Source: Amblyornis subalaris (taxonomy: Eukaryota; Chordata; Aves; Passeriformes; Ptilonorhynchidae). Taken from it: 64,000 nucleotides of DNA. This document shows, in pieces, positions 1 to 12,958 of this stretch. The first letter of the stretch is position 1; every line of letters starts with the position of its first letter. The position numbers and the translations under genes were made by a program. The notes beneath the pieces were generated by a model. The model saw nothing but the letters and a program-made list of their open reading frames with translations, ran no database searches and was not told where the DNA came from. The DNA is taken from positions 14,303,235-14,367,234 of the forward strand of contig JACAXG010000007.1 of assembly GCA_018881555.1 (NCBI GenBank). The letters run 5' to 3'.

Positions 1-1506
1 CCAAGCATGTTTTCGGCCATGTGCAGCTTTGCTTTATGGAGCTAAATAAAACAAGGGAAAATAAAATGGGGGCAAGGGGAAAAATGAATGTTTTCAGCTG
101 AGATTTGCACAGAGATGACAGGTGAATGAGGTGGAGAGGTAAAGAACAGCTGTTCCAGATGGTAGGAGCTTCAGGAGGGAAAATGCTGGAGTCAAAGCGG
201 TCAGATTGTAGGAAGAGATGATGCTCATGAAGGATGAGTGGTGCTGGCAGGGAGATGAGTGTCGGAGGTCAGTGGGAAAAAGACAGTAAACAGTGTGTAT
301 GAAGTTTATTTATCTTAAAGTAGCCATTTCCTCTAAATGAATCTTTTTCAGTTCTTTTCAGCACTGATTGCAGGTGTTTACCTGAAGTAATGAGGGATCA
401 GCATTTTCTGTTGTCTTTGTCTGCCTCGACACATACGCTGCCTTAGTTGAGTTCTGTACTGACAACAGACACTCAAGAATAAACAAACACAGTTTTTGAA
501 AGTCTGTTTTTGAACCAGTCCTTCTGTCTCTTTAATCTACTGCCTGGAAGTGAAAGCTTTTAAGGTGCTTGAAAATGTAATAGCCTTGATTTTAAGGTTT
601 TAAACAATCTAGCATTCTTCATAGGACTATAACAGTGTAATTGGAGCCATCTCTGGATAAATTGGTCATACAAGAAGCAAGTGTAAAAATAATAGGAAAT
701 TAGTGATGCTAAAAGTGACACTATAGTTTAAAGAAAAAAAAAGGTTAAAGCCACTGGTTTAGTCTTGGAGTTCTCTTTCAATACACCTGAAGAATTGGCT
801 AAATGAGAGTTGGGCACTCTCACTCTGCCAGCTCCTCTTGAGTTTATTGGTTCCCTGTTTGCAACGATCTGCTTAAATGTTTTCAAGAAACAGGCAGAAC
901 AGTCACTTTCCATGATATTTATAAAGGCAGAGCTTATTTTAATTTACCATTTAAACTTAACTTATTGACTTCAAGAGTCAGACAAATAGATGGAGTTATT
1001 GTTTTATAAATCCTATGGGTCTTACACCTGAAATACTTTATACTGGCTGCTGATCTGTCTATTGATCATGGGTGTCAATTCTACCTCATTTTCCCAGTGC
1101 TGCTACCATTTTAGGCTTATTCTCACATTGTTTGAACTATATATTTTTTAATTGTCACTAGACATGGTGTTAAATGTATATCCTAGCCCACTGTACTCAT
1201 TCAATATATAAAACGACCCTTAGGAAGAAACTTAATTCTTGTTTCATGGCCATGTTCTTTTACAAATAATTTGCTTTGTGCCTAACTAGTTTTCCCCAGT
1301 ATTCCTAGCTGGAATCAATGGTTCCCTTCAATTTATGTCTTAAACAATGTTAAAATGTAGAATTCTGTATATTGTGAGACAGCCTCTGTGCTCTCTATAG
1401 AGAGAACTGCTCTTAAGGAGTGAGGAAGGGATGATCTAGCAAAAAATGTCTTAAGTTCTTATGATTAATGATTTGGGATTCACTGCAGGGGAAAGGTGCA
1501 ATGTGA
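1..1506 (+). other. 3' end of GRID2 intron 1, no gene seen
   Basis: AT-rich intronic sequence with a purine-rich stretch near 120-290. No open frame of interest, no recognised repeat family and no RNA gene is visible. Assignment to intron 1 follows from the exon at 1544. Confidence 0.8.
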
Positions 1507-3840
<2,334 letters not shown>

Positions 3841-3865
3841 AGCATTAGATCCATAATGACAGCTT

Positions 3866-3897
3866 AAAATTGGTCTAAAATTGGTCTAAATTAGTCT
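3866..3897 (+). repeat. Short 11-bp tandem repeat, about three copies
   Basis: The unit AAAATTGGTCT occurs twice without change (3866-3876 and 3877-3887) and a third time as AAATTAGTCT (3888-3897). It is a small slippage-type array about 100 bp before the LTR insertion. Confidence 0.85.
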
Positions 3898-3996
3898 AAA
3901 ACGTGCCTTTTTCAGTGAAAAGAGAAAGTTAAAAAATTTGCCTATGATTGTTAATTTCAAAAACCACAGGAGTCATGAGCAAAGACCTCATAAAAC

Positions 3997-4002
3997 AAGA
4001 CA
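3997..4002 (+). repeat. Target-site duplication, left copy (AAGACA)
   Basis: Six bases immediately outside the TG terminus, identical to 4337-4342 on the other side of the LTR. Confidence 0.85.
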
Positions 4003-4336
4003 TGTTGTTCTCGGTTTCGAATAAACACACGGACACAGCTGTCAGGGTTCTCCAACAGGCAGAGGCCAAAAGGGAGGAAGCAGAGAGGAGGAAGAGAGAG
4101 CTGGCCTCTGCCCTCATTTTATTTATATGTTTTCCAAATTCACCGTGGATTGGAGGATGGAGATACCACCTCCTGCTGTCCACTGGTTAGTAATAATGTC
4201 TATCACATAGGTTAGGAATTCATAACAATCCTTGCCGTTAGGTCAACAATTCATGTTTACACAAAAGTGCGTGAGAAACTATTTCGCTGAACCAAAAACA
4301 CTGCACATCTGAAGAACTGCAAAATGCAGGGCCACA
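4003..4336 (-). mobile_element. Solo LTR of an avian endogenous retrovirus with intact target-site duplication
   Basis: A 334-bp element bounded by TG...CA termini. On the - strand it starts TGTGGCCC at 4336 and ends GAACAACA at 4003. It is flanked by identical 6-bp direct repeats AAGACA at 3997-4002 and 4337-4342, the footprint of retroviral integration. On the - strand a TATAAATA box (4120-4127) overlaps an AATAAA. A pyrimidine-rich leader follows, then a CpG-bearing U5-like end. No primer-binding site, polypurine tract or internal retroviral genes adjoin it, so it is a solo LTR left by recombination. The 6-bp duplication suits alpha- or beta-like (ERVK-class) avian elements, but I cannot name the family. 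Retained CpGs and the perfect duplication suggest a fairly recent insertion. Confidence 0.85.
4120..4127 (-). promoter_or_regulatory. TATA box inside the solo LTR
   Basis: TATAAATA on the - strand, about 117 bp before the LTR 3' end, where a U3 promoter would lie. If active it would drive transcription antisense to GRID2. An AATAAA overlaps it. Confidence 0.5.
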
Positions 4337-4342
4337 AAGACA
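4337..4342 (+). repeat. Target-site duplication, right copy (AAGACA)
   Basis: Six bases immediately outside the other LTR terminus (CCACA on the + strand), identical to 3997-4002. Confidence 0.85.
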
Positions 4343-5640
4343 CTAGGTACAGAGTTCTTTTTCATAATGATCCACTAATGGACAGCATCCATTATTTCTT
4401 TTCTTTCACTTTATTAGTGAAATTAGCAAGTAACATCCAAACAATGTAAACAGAAATACTCAGACACTTCATAATGAGTTTGGGATGTAAAGATAAATAA
4501 TTTGAGAGTATCACCAGCTGCGCAGTACTGTGTTCTTCCTTCTGAATCTGTTTTTATAAATTATTACTGTGCCCTTAAATGTCTTCCATTTGTACTTTAG
4601 GGCATCTCATTAACAGCTCTGATTGGAGCGATGATACCATAGCAAAGCTAAATGGTTTTATCCTAGAAGACCTGTGAATGACATGCCCCATAATATCACT
4701 GGAAGTGCCCTCAGGGACAATTTACAGGCACGTTCTAGTGCATAGAAATAGGAGGTGAAATTCTTTAAGTTGGGAAAATTACTCTTCCTTCATTGTGTGT
4801 TCTGTCAGAAAGGGCCAACAGCGAGCGTGGTGTATCCCATGCCCTTGTGGAAACGGCAGCCCAGTTGCTGAAATGTGCCATACTGGCATGTTCCTTCTTC
4901 TCTTTCCTTCTTTCTTCAATGCAAAATACTTCACAGTATTTATAGTACTCTTCTATGTGAAGTCTCAAAATATTTGTGTGCTTGTGTGATTGAGAGGGGA
5001 AGGATATTGTGACTGGCTTTTTTATGCCGTGCCCATGTTGTGTACCACAAAGGAAAAGCAGAAATTTAAGTTTTCTTTGTACAGACCTTGAAAGAAGTAG
5101 GGATAGTCNGTTTTTGCATGGTAGCAAGTCAGTGATTTAGCACTATGAAACAAGGAATTATGGTCCAGATCCATACTAGTGCTAATGATATATATCAATA
5201 TAATCTTTACTTCCTTTCCTGTGAGACTCCAATTTACAGCAGTATTTAAATAGGAGTGGGACAGGCCTTCAAAAGGTTTTGAGTTCTACATATACTTAAG
5301 CTGTAATTATTTTTTTTTCAAAAGAATTGTGTTTCTGTATTTCTTTTCCATGGACTGTTTTTTCTTTCACTGGGAAATTTGGTTGAAATAAATACAACAC
5401 TTTTTTTNTTGTTTGTCAGAAAATCACTCTTTTCATCTTTCCCTTACTTCTATTATGCTTGTGCTTACTTCAATACACTAATAATTAAACCTTTAATTTT
5501 ATGGTTCACAGCCTGCTATTTCCTCCAATCCTTAATTTATCATTAATGATGTGACCATACTGTTGCTGGATGGCTAATAGAAAATGTGTGATATGCTGTG
5601 CATTTTTGTGGCAAGTGCAAGGTAGGGGTGGCTTTGGTAA
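4343..5640 (+). other. Intron 2 segment, no gene seen
   Basis: AT-rich intronic sequence. The minus-strand open stretch near 4765-5127 has no start, splice or composition support and is interrupted by an ambiguous base, so I do not call it a gene. Confidence 0.65.
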
Positions 5641-5830
5641 CTTGAACCAGAGGTGATACCTTGGCTCGTGCTGATATGCCCTCGGGCAGCACAGTTCCTA
5701 CAGCCCTCATGCTGCCATTTCCACTTGCGCGCAGAGAGTTACGGAGCAAACTCTGCAGGAGTTTGCAGTGCTTGAGGCATCCGCAGCATCTGGAAGGTAG
5801 TCAGAGCTCGGCCAAAGATGTGTGTCGCCC
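5641..5830 (+). other. Small GC- and CpG-enriched block
   Basis: About 8 CpG in 190 bp against an AT-rich, CpG-poor background, including GCGC at about 5728. An 8-bp inverted repeat (GCAAACTC with a 5-base loop, 5746-5766) lies inside. It could be an old repeat fragment or a small regulatory element; I do not recognise a family. Confidence 0.35.
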
Positions 5831-5887
5831 TTGGAGATCCACTGACAATATTTTAACCTCATGGCAAACATTTTCTTTTCATTGAGT

Positions 5888-5950
5888 GATGACTTTTTTT
5901 TTTATCTTACTCCTTTCTCCTCTCTTCTTTTTTATTTTTTTTCTTCTTTT
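5888..5950 (+). repeat. Polypyrimidine low-complexity tract
   Basis: About 60 bases almost entirely C and T, starting with a long T run. Simple low-complexity intronic sequence. Confidence 0.8.
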
Positions 5951-8039
5951 GACAATATCACATTTTACCTATCTTGAATAATAATTCTATAGTAATCCAG
6001 TGTTCTCTCCTATGGGTTACCTGTAACACGTGACAAATAGTTTTGACTGATGCTGTTTGAAATTCACTTTGTTGGACACGTTTTCCTATTGCAATCACAT
6101 ATATGTAAGGCTTATTTTTCTTTTTTTTCCTAACCCAACCTTTTTGTCATTCAGGGTAGTCACCAGAGTATGCTTACAGACACCAACTCAAGCCTTCGTA
6201 ATGGCTTTTGAAAGCTTATTGTGATCAGTGAAGNAAATAAGGCAGTGAGTCATAACTAAATGGGATTCAGCTGTAGAGTTACAGAGGTTTGTAGGGCAGC
6301 AATATGTATGAAGGTCACATGCAGGATTGTATTCGAGCAAAGTTTTATGGTCAGAAATTATGACCTGATGGATACATCTGCTTTGGCCTTTGGGACTAGA
6401 TGAGTGTAATAAGATTGTCCTTTCTCATTTCTCTGATCACTGTAGAAATCTGTTTAAATCCACAGATTTCATGGCCTGCTAAACTTTTTCACTTTGTGTC
6501 TCTTATTTCTTCATGTTTCTCAGCCTTCCTTGTGTTGTTTATTAACCAGTACATGTTCAGTTTGAGATGAAACCTTTACAGGGTTGAACTTCTTCACTGC
6601 CCCTCCATTTCATTTCCGATTTGCTTTTTTATTTCCCAATAAAATGGATTTTGATGCGAAAAAATATACTGAGGAGGGAAAAAAATCAAGTAGGATTTCA
6701 ACTATAAAAAGTGAAGGGAGAAGAGGAGGAGAAGCATTTCAATAATGATATAAAACTCCTTTGTAAAATCAGAAACTGTTGGAAATATTTGGAATTGCAA
6801 ATTGCTTGTATCATGAGTACTTCAGAAAATATGGTAGGAGATCTTTGGAATTACCCGTCCTCTGTGCTTTCTCATAATGTACCAGCAGTTGTAGCTCTGT
6901 GCCCTGTTCTCAAAATACTGGGTAAGGAACCTACTACTCTTACACAGGCTTTGTTCTCATTTAAGTCTTGCTAACCCCACAAAATCAATCAGATCTCCAA
7001 CTTGCATACGTGTACCATGGGAGTCCAAGTGTTGACAGCTTAAGAAAAAAGATCTTGCAACACTGGTGATAACATCATGACAGTTGGGAAGGCAGTGGTT
7101 GCATGGGAGAAGATCAGGGAGGAGTGAGGGCTGATTGAACTAGAAAAGGGGCATGTCATAGAGGCTTAGTTTAGGATGAGCAGGATGCACATTTAACACG
7201 CTTTCAGCAACAATTTCAAAGCTCTTGTGACCTTCCTTTGCCTGGAAGTAATCTACTTGGAGCATGCTGCAGGCCGTACAAGCAGGTCAGATTTATTCTC
7301 AGAAAGACCTCATACTGGTACAGCACATACAGTAATTGCAAGACTTCCATCNTTCTCCATCCTTTTGATTTCGAGCTTCGATGTTTTCTAGTTCCTAATT
7401 CTTTCTGTAGTAATGTTTTCTTCAATTGCAAGACGACTTCCATTATCTTTGTTTCCAGTTTGAAAGCAAACTCTGGCAGCTGTAAGCTGCACTAGACTTT
7501 TAGATACTTGAAGATAAAAAAAAAAAATCCTTTCTATTCAGCTCTGAAAAATTTCTCCTTATCCACATAAATCAAAATTAAAAAAAAATAAATTAAAAAT
7601 CAGTCTATCAGGAATGGCTTTCTTCAGGATAGTTTAAGCAATGTGGGAAATTAGGCTATAGATACTAGGGCAGTTGAAGAGCCTTTTCTGAGGTAGGCTT
7701 TCCAAATTGGTGAGCCAAAGAGGGGAGGAAAGAGGCTTACTACAGTGCAGGCGAGGACACGATTCTGCTGTTTTTTAGTTGCTCCCAGAGTACCTAAAAC
7801 CCACTGAATATACACTTNATGAATGCTGCATGTCTTTGTTGTGGTTTGAGGAAAGACCACTAGTGTTTCTATGGAAACTGCTTTTCTTCNTGTGGCCAGG
7901 AGACCCAGTAGCATCCCACTGTTACACCTGGCTGCATTCAAATGCACCGGTGGGACTGAAGGCATTTACGTAGGGCCACACATCAAACCAAGGACTTAGG
8001 TGTTTCAGAGTTTGCATTACCTACCACACTACCTTTCTG
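5951..8039 (+). other. Intron 2 segment, no gene seen
   Basis: AT-rich sequence with A-rich runs near 7513-7600. Several short open stretches (6711-6974, 7216-7495, 7651-7973) lack any homology I recognise and contain ambiguous bases. I see nothing else. Confidence 0.65.
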
Positions 8040-8640
8040 CAATNTTTTTTTTTCCCCTTCTGCTTTCTCATGTCTTGAAAACAGCAGGAGAGATTTTCCT
8101 AGCATCGATGCCATTTGCCNTTGTCGGTTGCCAAAGTTGGGCTCAACTTAATTTTTATGGCATGTTTTGACATTTTTTATCAGAGCTTCCCCTTTAAATG
8201 ACAGGCAGGAATTTTTAACAGGTTTGAAAGAATTTCCTTCCCAGGCTGTTGCTTAAAAAGCNTGTGACTGTGAGACTATTAACCTCTAACCCCTTTTAAA
8301 AAGGTGGATCAAATAAATGAATAAATAACTGGACAAGCGTGATGCCTTTTGATGGCGAGGTGCAGAGTGAATTTTATCACATTACTATAGGANTAGCTAG
8401 ACAGGCTGATATTCTGCAGTACTTCCACTTTAAACCTAGATCGGATCATTTCTGATTTTGCAATAGACACATTTCCACTCGCAGTTCACAAGTGCCCGAT
8501 GTGTGTTTTCATACATTGAACATGGAGCTTCGGTCTGTCGTGTTAATGTACTCTTGACANGCTGCTAGTGGTTTACTTTTAAGGGAGCTATGCAGATTGT
8601 AATGTGATTAAATAATATCAGCAGTACGTTTAAACATTTC
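8040..8640. promoter_or_regulatory. Candidate conserved non-coding element
   Basis: This block keeps about ten CpG dinucleotides in 600 bp of otherwise CpG-poor intron. It also has AT-rich homeodomain-like words such as GTGATTAAATAAT (about 8602) and a CCTTTTAAAAAGG palindrome-like stretch (about 8293). The mix of retained CpG and complex, non-repetitive sequence is typical of constrained enhancers in large neuronal genes. This is inference from composition only; no alignment was available. Confidence 0.3.
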
Positions 8641-9395
8641 AAGCCACTGTGCCTGGAGGTTTTTTGGGGTATTTTAACAAACAGAAGCATAGAGACAAAG
8701 CAAATGAGAGATGCTTCATCTTCCTAGATGCCAATTATTTAACAAGCACCCCGGGCTATCAGTCCCCCAAAGTAATATCCTTAAATAAGTAATGGACACC
8801 CTATCTGGATTTCCTTCTCATCTTTTTGTGAAGCAATGTCCACTAAAATCACTCCAGCAGTCAATCATTGCTGTCCAACAAGACATGTATATTCCCGGAC
8901 AGGCCTCACAGCCTGCAAGCTTGCAGCAGGTTGCGGCACCTACCAGTGATGAACTGCTGCATTCAGCTGTTTTCTGCTCTATGGAAGCCTCCTGAGTCCT
9001 CTCATAAAATAATGCTAAATGGAGATTTTGCTTTTGTTTCTCCTGGCTAAATTCTCTGAATTAAGTGAAAATCACCAGGTCTTTGTTTCACCATACAGTT
9101 TAGATACAAATATGGATCTGACTCCTTCCAGATCTGTATTTGCTCTATCAGTCTACATCAGTGCTTGTCCAAAAGTCAATATAGTTAATTAATTTGAATT
9201 AATTAATTTCTTAATCTAATTCTCCCCTTTGAACCTTTTTTGCACTCCCATCATTCCCTTTTCAATTTTTTTTACATTTCATTTGAAAGCTGGTTTTGTT
9301 GTAATCTGTTGGCTCTTTGGGCACTGTATTCTTAGTGCAACAGTCTCTATTTGAGGCAGTTGGGCGTTTGTGTGCTGCAAATAATTTTAAACATA
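8641..9395 (+). other. Intron 2 segment with an AT inverted repeat
   Basis: No gene seen. At 9185-9206 a perfect 10-bp inverted repeat (arm TTAATTAATT, 2-base spacer) contains TAATTA homeodomain-type cores. Confidence 0.6.
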
Positions 9396-9409
9396 CTCCT
9401 CTCTCTCCT

Positions 9410-9436
<27 letters not shown>
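9396..9436 (+). repeat. (CT)n microsatellite
   Basis: Thirteen uninterrupted CT units at 9411-9436, preceded by an imperfect CT/TC tract from 9396. A likely length-polymorphic marker. Confidence 0.95.
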
Positions 9437-9440
<4 letters not shown>

Positions 9441-12400
9441 AATCACAGACAAAGTGTACTTTATGGAGGACAGTAGTGTTTTAAAATCTAATTTTGGTAA
9501 TGAGGAAATGAGCCATGACAACTCTGGAGGTGAAGCCTGAAGTGAATTATGAAGGTCATTGTCTTAGATGGGAAAATTAATTATATTTTAGCTTGGTTCC
9601 CTGTTACTTAGACCCTTTATATTGTACACGACCAAGTAATTTTGACTAAATATCAATTTATGAAAAATTATCTGAGCAAAAGAGTGCAGTTACAAGGACA
9701 GATTTTGAAACTAGGAAGAATTTTATTAAAACACTAATCATATTGGAAAACCATAACCTTTCATGTTATCTTTTTGAAAGGATGTCTGCTGTGGGATTTT
9801 AATGCTCATTCATTTTGACTATTGGTGGGCCTTGAGTTTCTGTGATTACTGGCTCTTCTGAAACCCATTTTTCTCCTTAAAATCCCATCTTTTGAAAATC
9901 TTCATTATGTAGTCTGAAAGAAATTTGAGGTGAGCCGAGCCACTCTGAAGGATGCAGCCGCTAAGTGCAGCACTCGCAGAGGGCAGATGAAACAGGTAGT
10001 GTTGATGGTAATCAGAAAACATTTACTCTGAGACTGGAATAGACACAGGAGCCTTGCAGGGCCTTTCATGTTCTGTTGACACACAAGTGGGACTTTGGGC
10101 TTGGGATATTTATGTAAGGGTATAAAGAATTAACACATGGGGCTTAGCTTGATGTGGAAATTAAGCACCTGCTTAAAGGCTTTCCTGAGCAGGGATATAC
10201 TTAAGCAATCCCAAATCAGTGACTTAATTTTCTTTGGCAGCTGGTATTCATTATTTTGTTTACTTTTAAGGGTGCATTTTCTCCAGAAACTTGTAGATCT
10301 TTGCAGCGTTTTCACATCCTGCACCTCTGGTTGTCCAAATGTGCCAGGTGGCTGTAGCTCCTGGAAGCAGAAAATGTGGCTGCAGGTTATGGCTGTGCCT
10401 TGTGATATTTGGAAAAAAGTTTGAAATCACAATTGATCTTCCAGAGTGCCAGGCCACAAAACACAGCTAAATAAGTAAAAGCCTGCAGAGGTTTGGCTTC
10501 TGACACGACGTTTCACAAGAGGGTTATGATGTACTGGGCTTGGCCATCAGAGTACCAGAGAGCTGTACTCAGAAATTGCAGTTTCATGTTACAGGTAAAC
10601 AATTTATGTTCATCCCATCCCTTCGTGACCTGCTGCAGGAAAGGAAGCCAGCAAGAAGCTACTTTCTTTTTTGAAAAATATTAGGTCTCTTTAGTACCAA
10701 GCTGTGGCTCAGTGGCAAGCCCTGTGATAGCCAGCCCTTGCTAAGGGCACAGGAAGGGAGTGTGAACTCCCCCTTCCAGGTGCAGCCAGATGTTGGACCA
10801 GCTTGCTGTAATGTTGGGTGCCAGAAGCTGAAAGTAAATGATCATTAGTCATCAAGTACAGAAAAAAACAGCTGCCCTGAGAGAAGAGGGCTTCTGAAAT
10901 GCCATTTCAGTGAAAAGGGGTACTGAAACTTTGTTTCCTGAACAGAGAAGATGAATGTTTCAAGAAAATGGAATCCATTCAGACCTACCAGAAGGAGTTA
11001 AAAAAAATTTAAAAAAAATTGCTTTTAACAGCTAATGTTCTCTCTAATGGGTACAATCTGAAGAGTGAGGTGATGCAAAATATGGACTTCTCAAGATATA
11101 TGTAAAAAGGCTCGTTAGTTCTAGTTAAAGCATGAAATTTGAGTTTCTTCCTGAGGTCTTTGCTAATCCTAATTCTCTGATGGTAGAAAGCAAAAGCAAG
11201 CAAATTAGTATGGATGAAGGAATAATACAACTTTCACTTGGTCATCTTCCCTTTAAATATATTTTTCATTTTATCTTATTATGGCATTGGTGGATCAAAT
11301 GTTGAGCCAAAATCATATTCTTCTGTGTGCTTGGCTCGTTGAGTTCCACACATCATGGAGTAGAAATTGGTTCCTGTGGTGAGAGCAGGAGAGATTCTAG
11401 AGATACCTATGCAGCATAGGAGCAAGCAGCACCTAACTCAGNTGGGTTAGCGAAACACTGACCTTGATTTAAGATAGAAATAACTGAGTGTAAAACAAAC
11501 CTCTGAAAACACCAACTTAAGAAAATGTTTTTAAATAATATTCTTTGCTGTGTTAGTTCACATGGCATTAAAAGATGTACTGTTCTACCTTATCCTTATC
11601 TTGAAAGAAAACCGAAAAAACCAGCAGCAAACCATAACAAACTATTCAGAAAAACATTTCCTGTATTCAAGGAAACAGGACTTCTCTTTGTATTCTTTGT
11701 TAGCAACAACTACTTCTTCCTTAATACAAAAATTGTATCTTTCAATAGCAGATAACAGCATTATATTGAGAGTTACTAGGAATTATGTAGTTGGGACATT
11801 TTTTCATTGAATTTCATTATTTGAATGATTAACATTTTTAAAGGTGTCAGCATCCAGGGAAGCTCCATGCACAGTTATTGAGTGGCTCTATGAATCCCAC
11901 TGAAGTTACAATTTTTAAAGCATAAAACTTTCAATATTTCTCAATTTCCCACAGAGAATTTCTCTAAAACGGTTTTGTTTCTTTCTCTCTGCATGGTATT
12001 CATGCCTGAAAAATCTATTATTAAAATTTATTGTGAAGATTTGTTGGNTTTTTTTGTCAGAAGGAAGAATAAACGGTCATAATTCCTGCAAAGTACTACT
12101 TAAACCTTTAGGTCAGTAAGACTTGTTTGAGTTCAGTTCTTATTCTTCACAGATGAAGTTCCATAAAAACCTGATATGATGCGTTACACAGCATCAAAAT
12201 CCTTAGGAATTGTTTTNTGTGTACCAAAATTAGTTGTGAATGTATCAAGTGGGGCTGGCTGTGGCTAGACTCTGTTCCTTCTTCTTTCAATAAACTTAGC
12301 AAGAAAGGCAATGTGTGTTAAGATACTTACTTCTGTAAGCCTAAGGTTCCTTGGAATTTGAGCACAAATAGTTTCAAAACTCTGATCACTTTTTAAACTG

Positions 12401-12566
12401 AAATGTACCTGTTAAAGGCATATGGTTGTGCCAAGATCACAACTCGGGATTTTCTGAGTTCAACTTTTGTGTCAAGTCCCTAAACTAGGTTCATACACAT
12501 AACACATTTGCTAGTTCACATGTATTTCTCCTCCCTGTGTGATTTTTTTGCTGTTCAGACATTCAC
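9437..12566 (+). other. Intron 2 segment, no gene seen
   Basis: AT-rich unique sequence. Open stretches at 10130-10457 and 11525-11810 occur in several overlapping frames on both strands with no recognisable product, as expected by chance. Confidence 0.65.
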
Positions 12567-12958
12567 TTCATGTGCAACCTAACTTTATGAGAAAGTTAAA
12601 ACCTTCTGTGTATCGGCAGAGGTTCCTCGTGCAAGCTCTGGGGGGTACAGGTAGTGAATAGACTGGATCAGCTTCTATTCCCAGCCAGAACAGACTCTGG
12701 AGGAGCACAGATGGTACCTGGAGCCTCCTTTGGCAACTGCTGATACTCNAGCTCTGATGTGAACTATGCCTCAAAGAAGAGTTTTGGACTTGGTTCTTTA
12801 TGTAGTAGAGTGTCAGTTGCTGCTACAGTTGGGATGACTTTGAAAGACAAGATTCCTTGTTCTAACCTATCAAGAAGTTCATCTTCTATGCCATTTGTGA
12901 GGAATGCACCTTGAAAAACAATCCTTTCAAAGTGGAAATGAGCAGCCAAAATCAGCAC
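12567..12958 (-). other. Possible decayed coding segment, unrecognised
   Basis: Read on the - strand from 12958, one frame stays open for 64 codons and hits TAG at 12764-12766. It continues 32 codons to a TGA and 21 more to a TAA. The conceptual peptide has balanced composition, with words such as LLDRLEQG and KEAPGTICAPPE, unlike the low-complexity translations common in this intron. There is no ATG at the head, and stop codons lie directly upstream. It may be a fragment of an old pseudogene or transposon protein, or chance. I do not recognise a family. Confidence 0.22.

Noticed and set aside
3929..4190. Open frames on both strands over 3929-4190, including a charged EAKREEAERRKREL-like helix
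   Set aside because: The sequence lies mostly within the solo LTR; the charged helix is the translation of its purine-rich leader complement.
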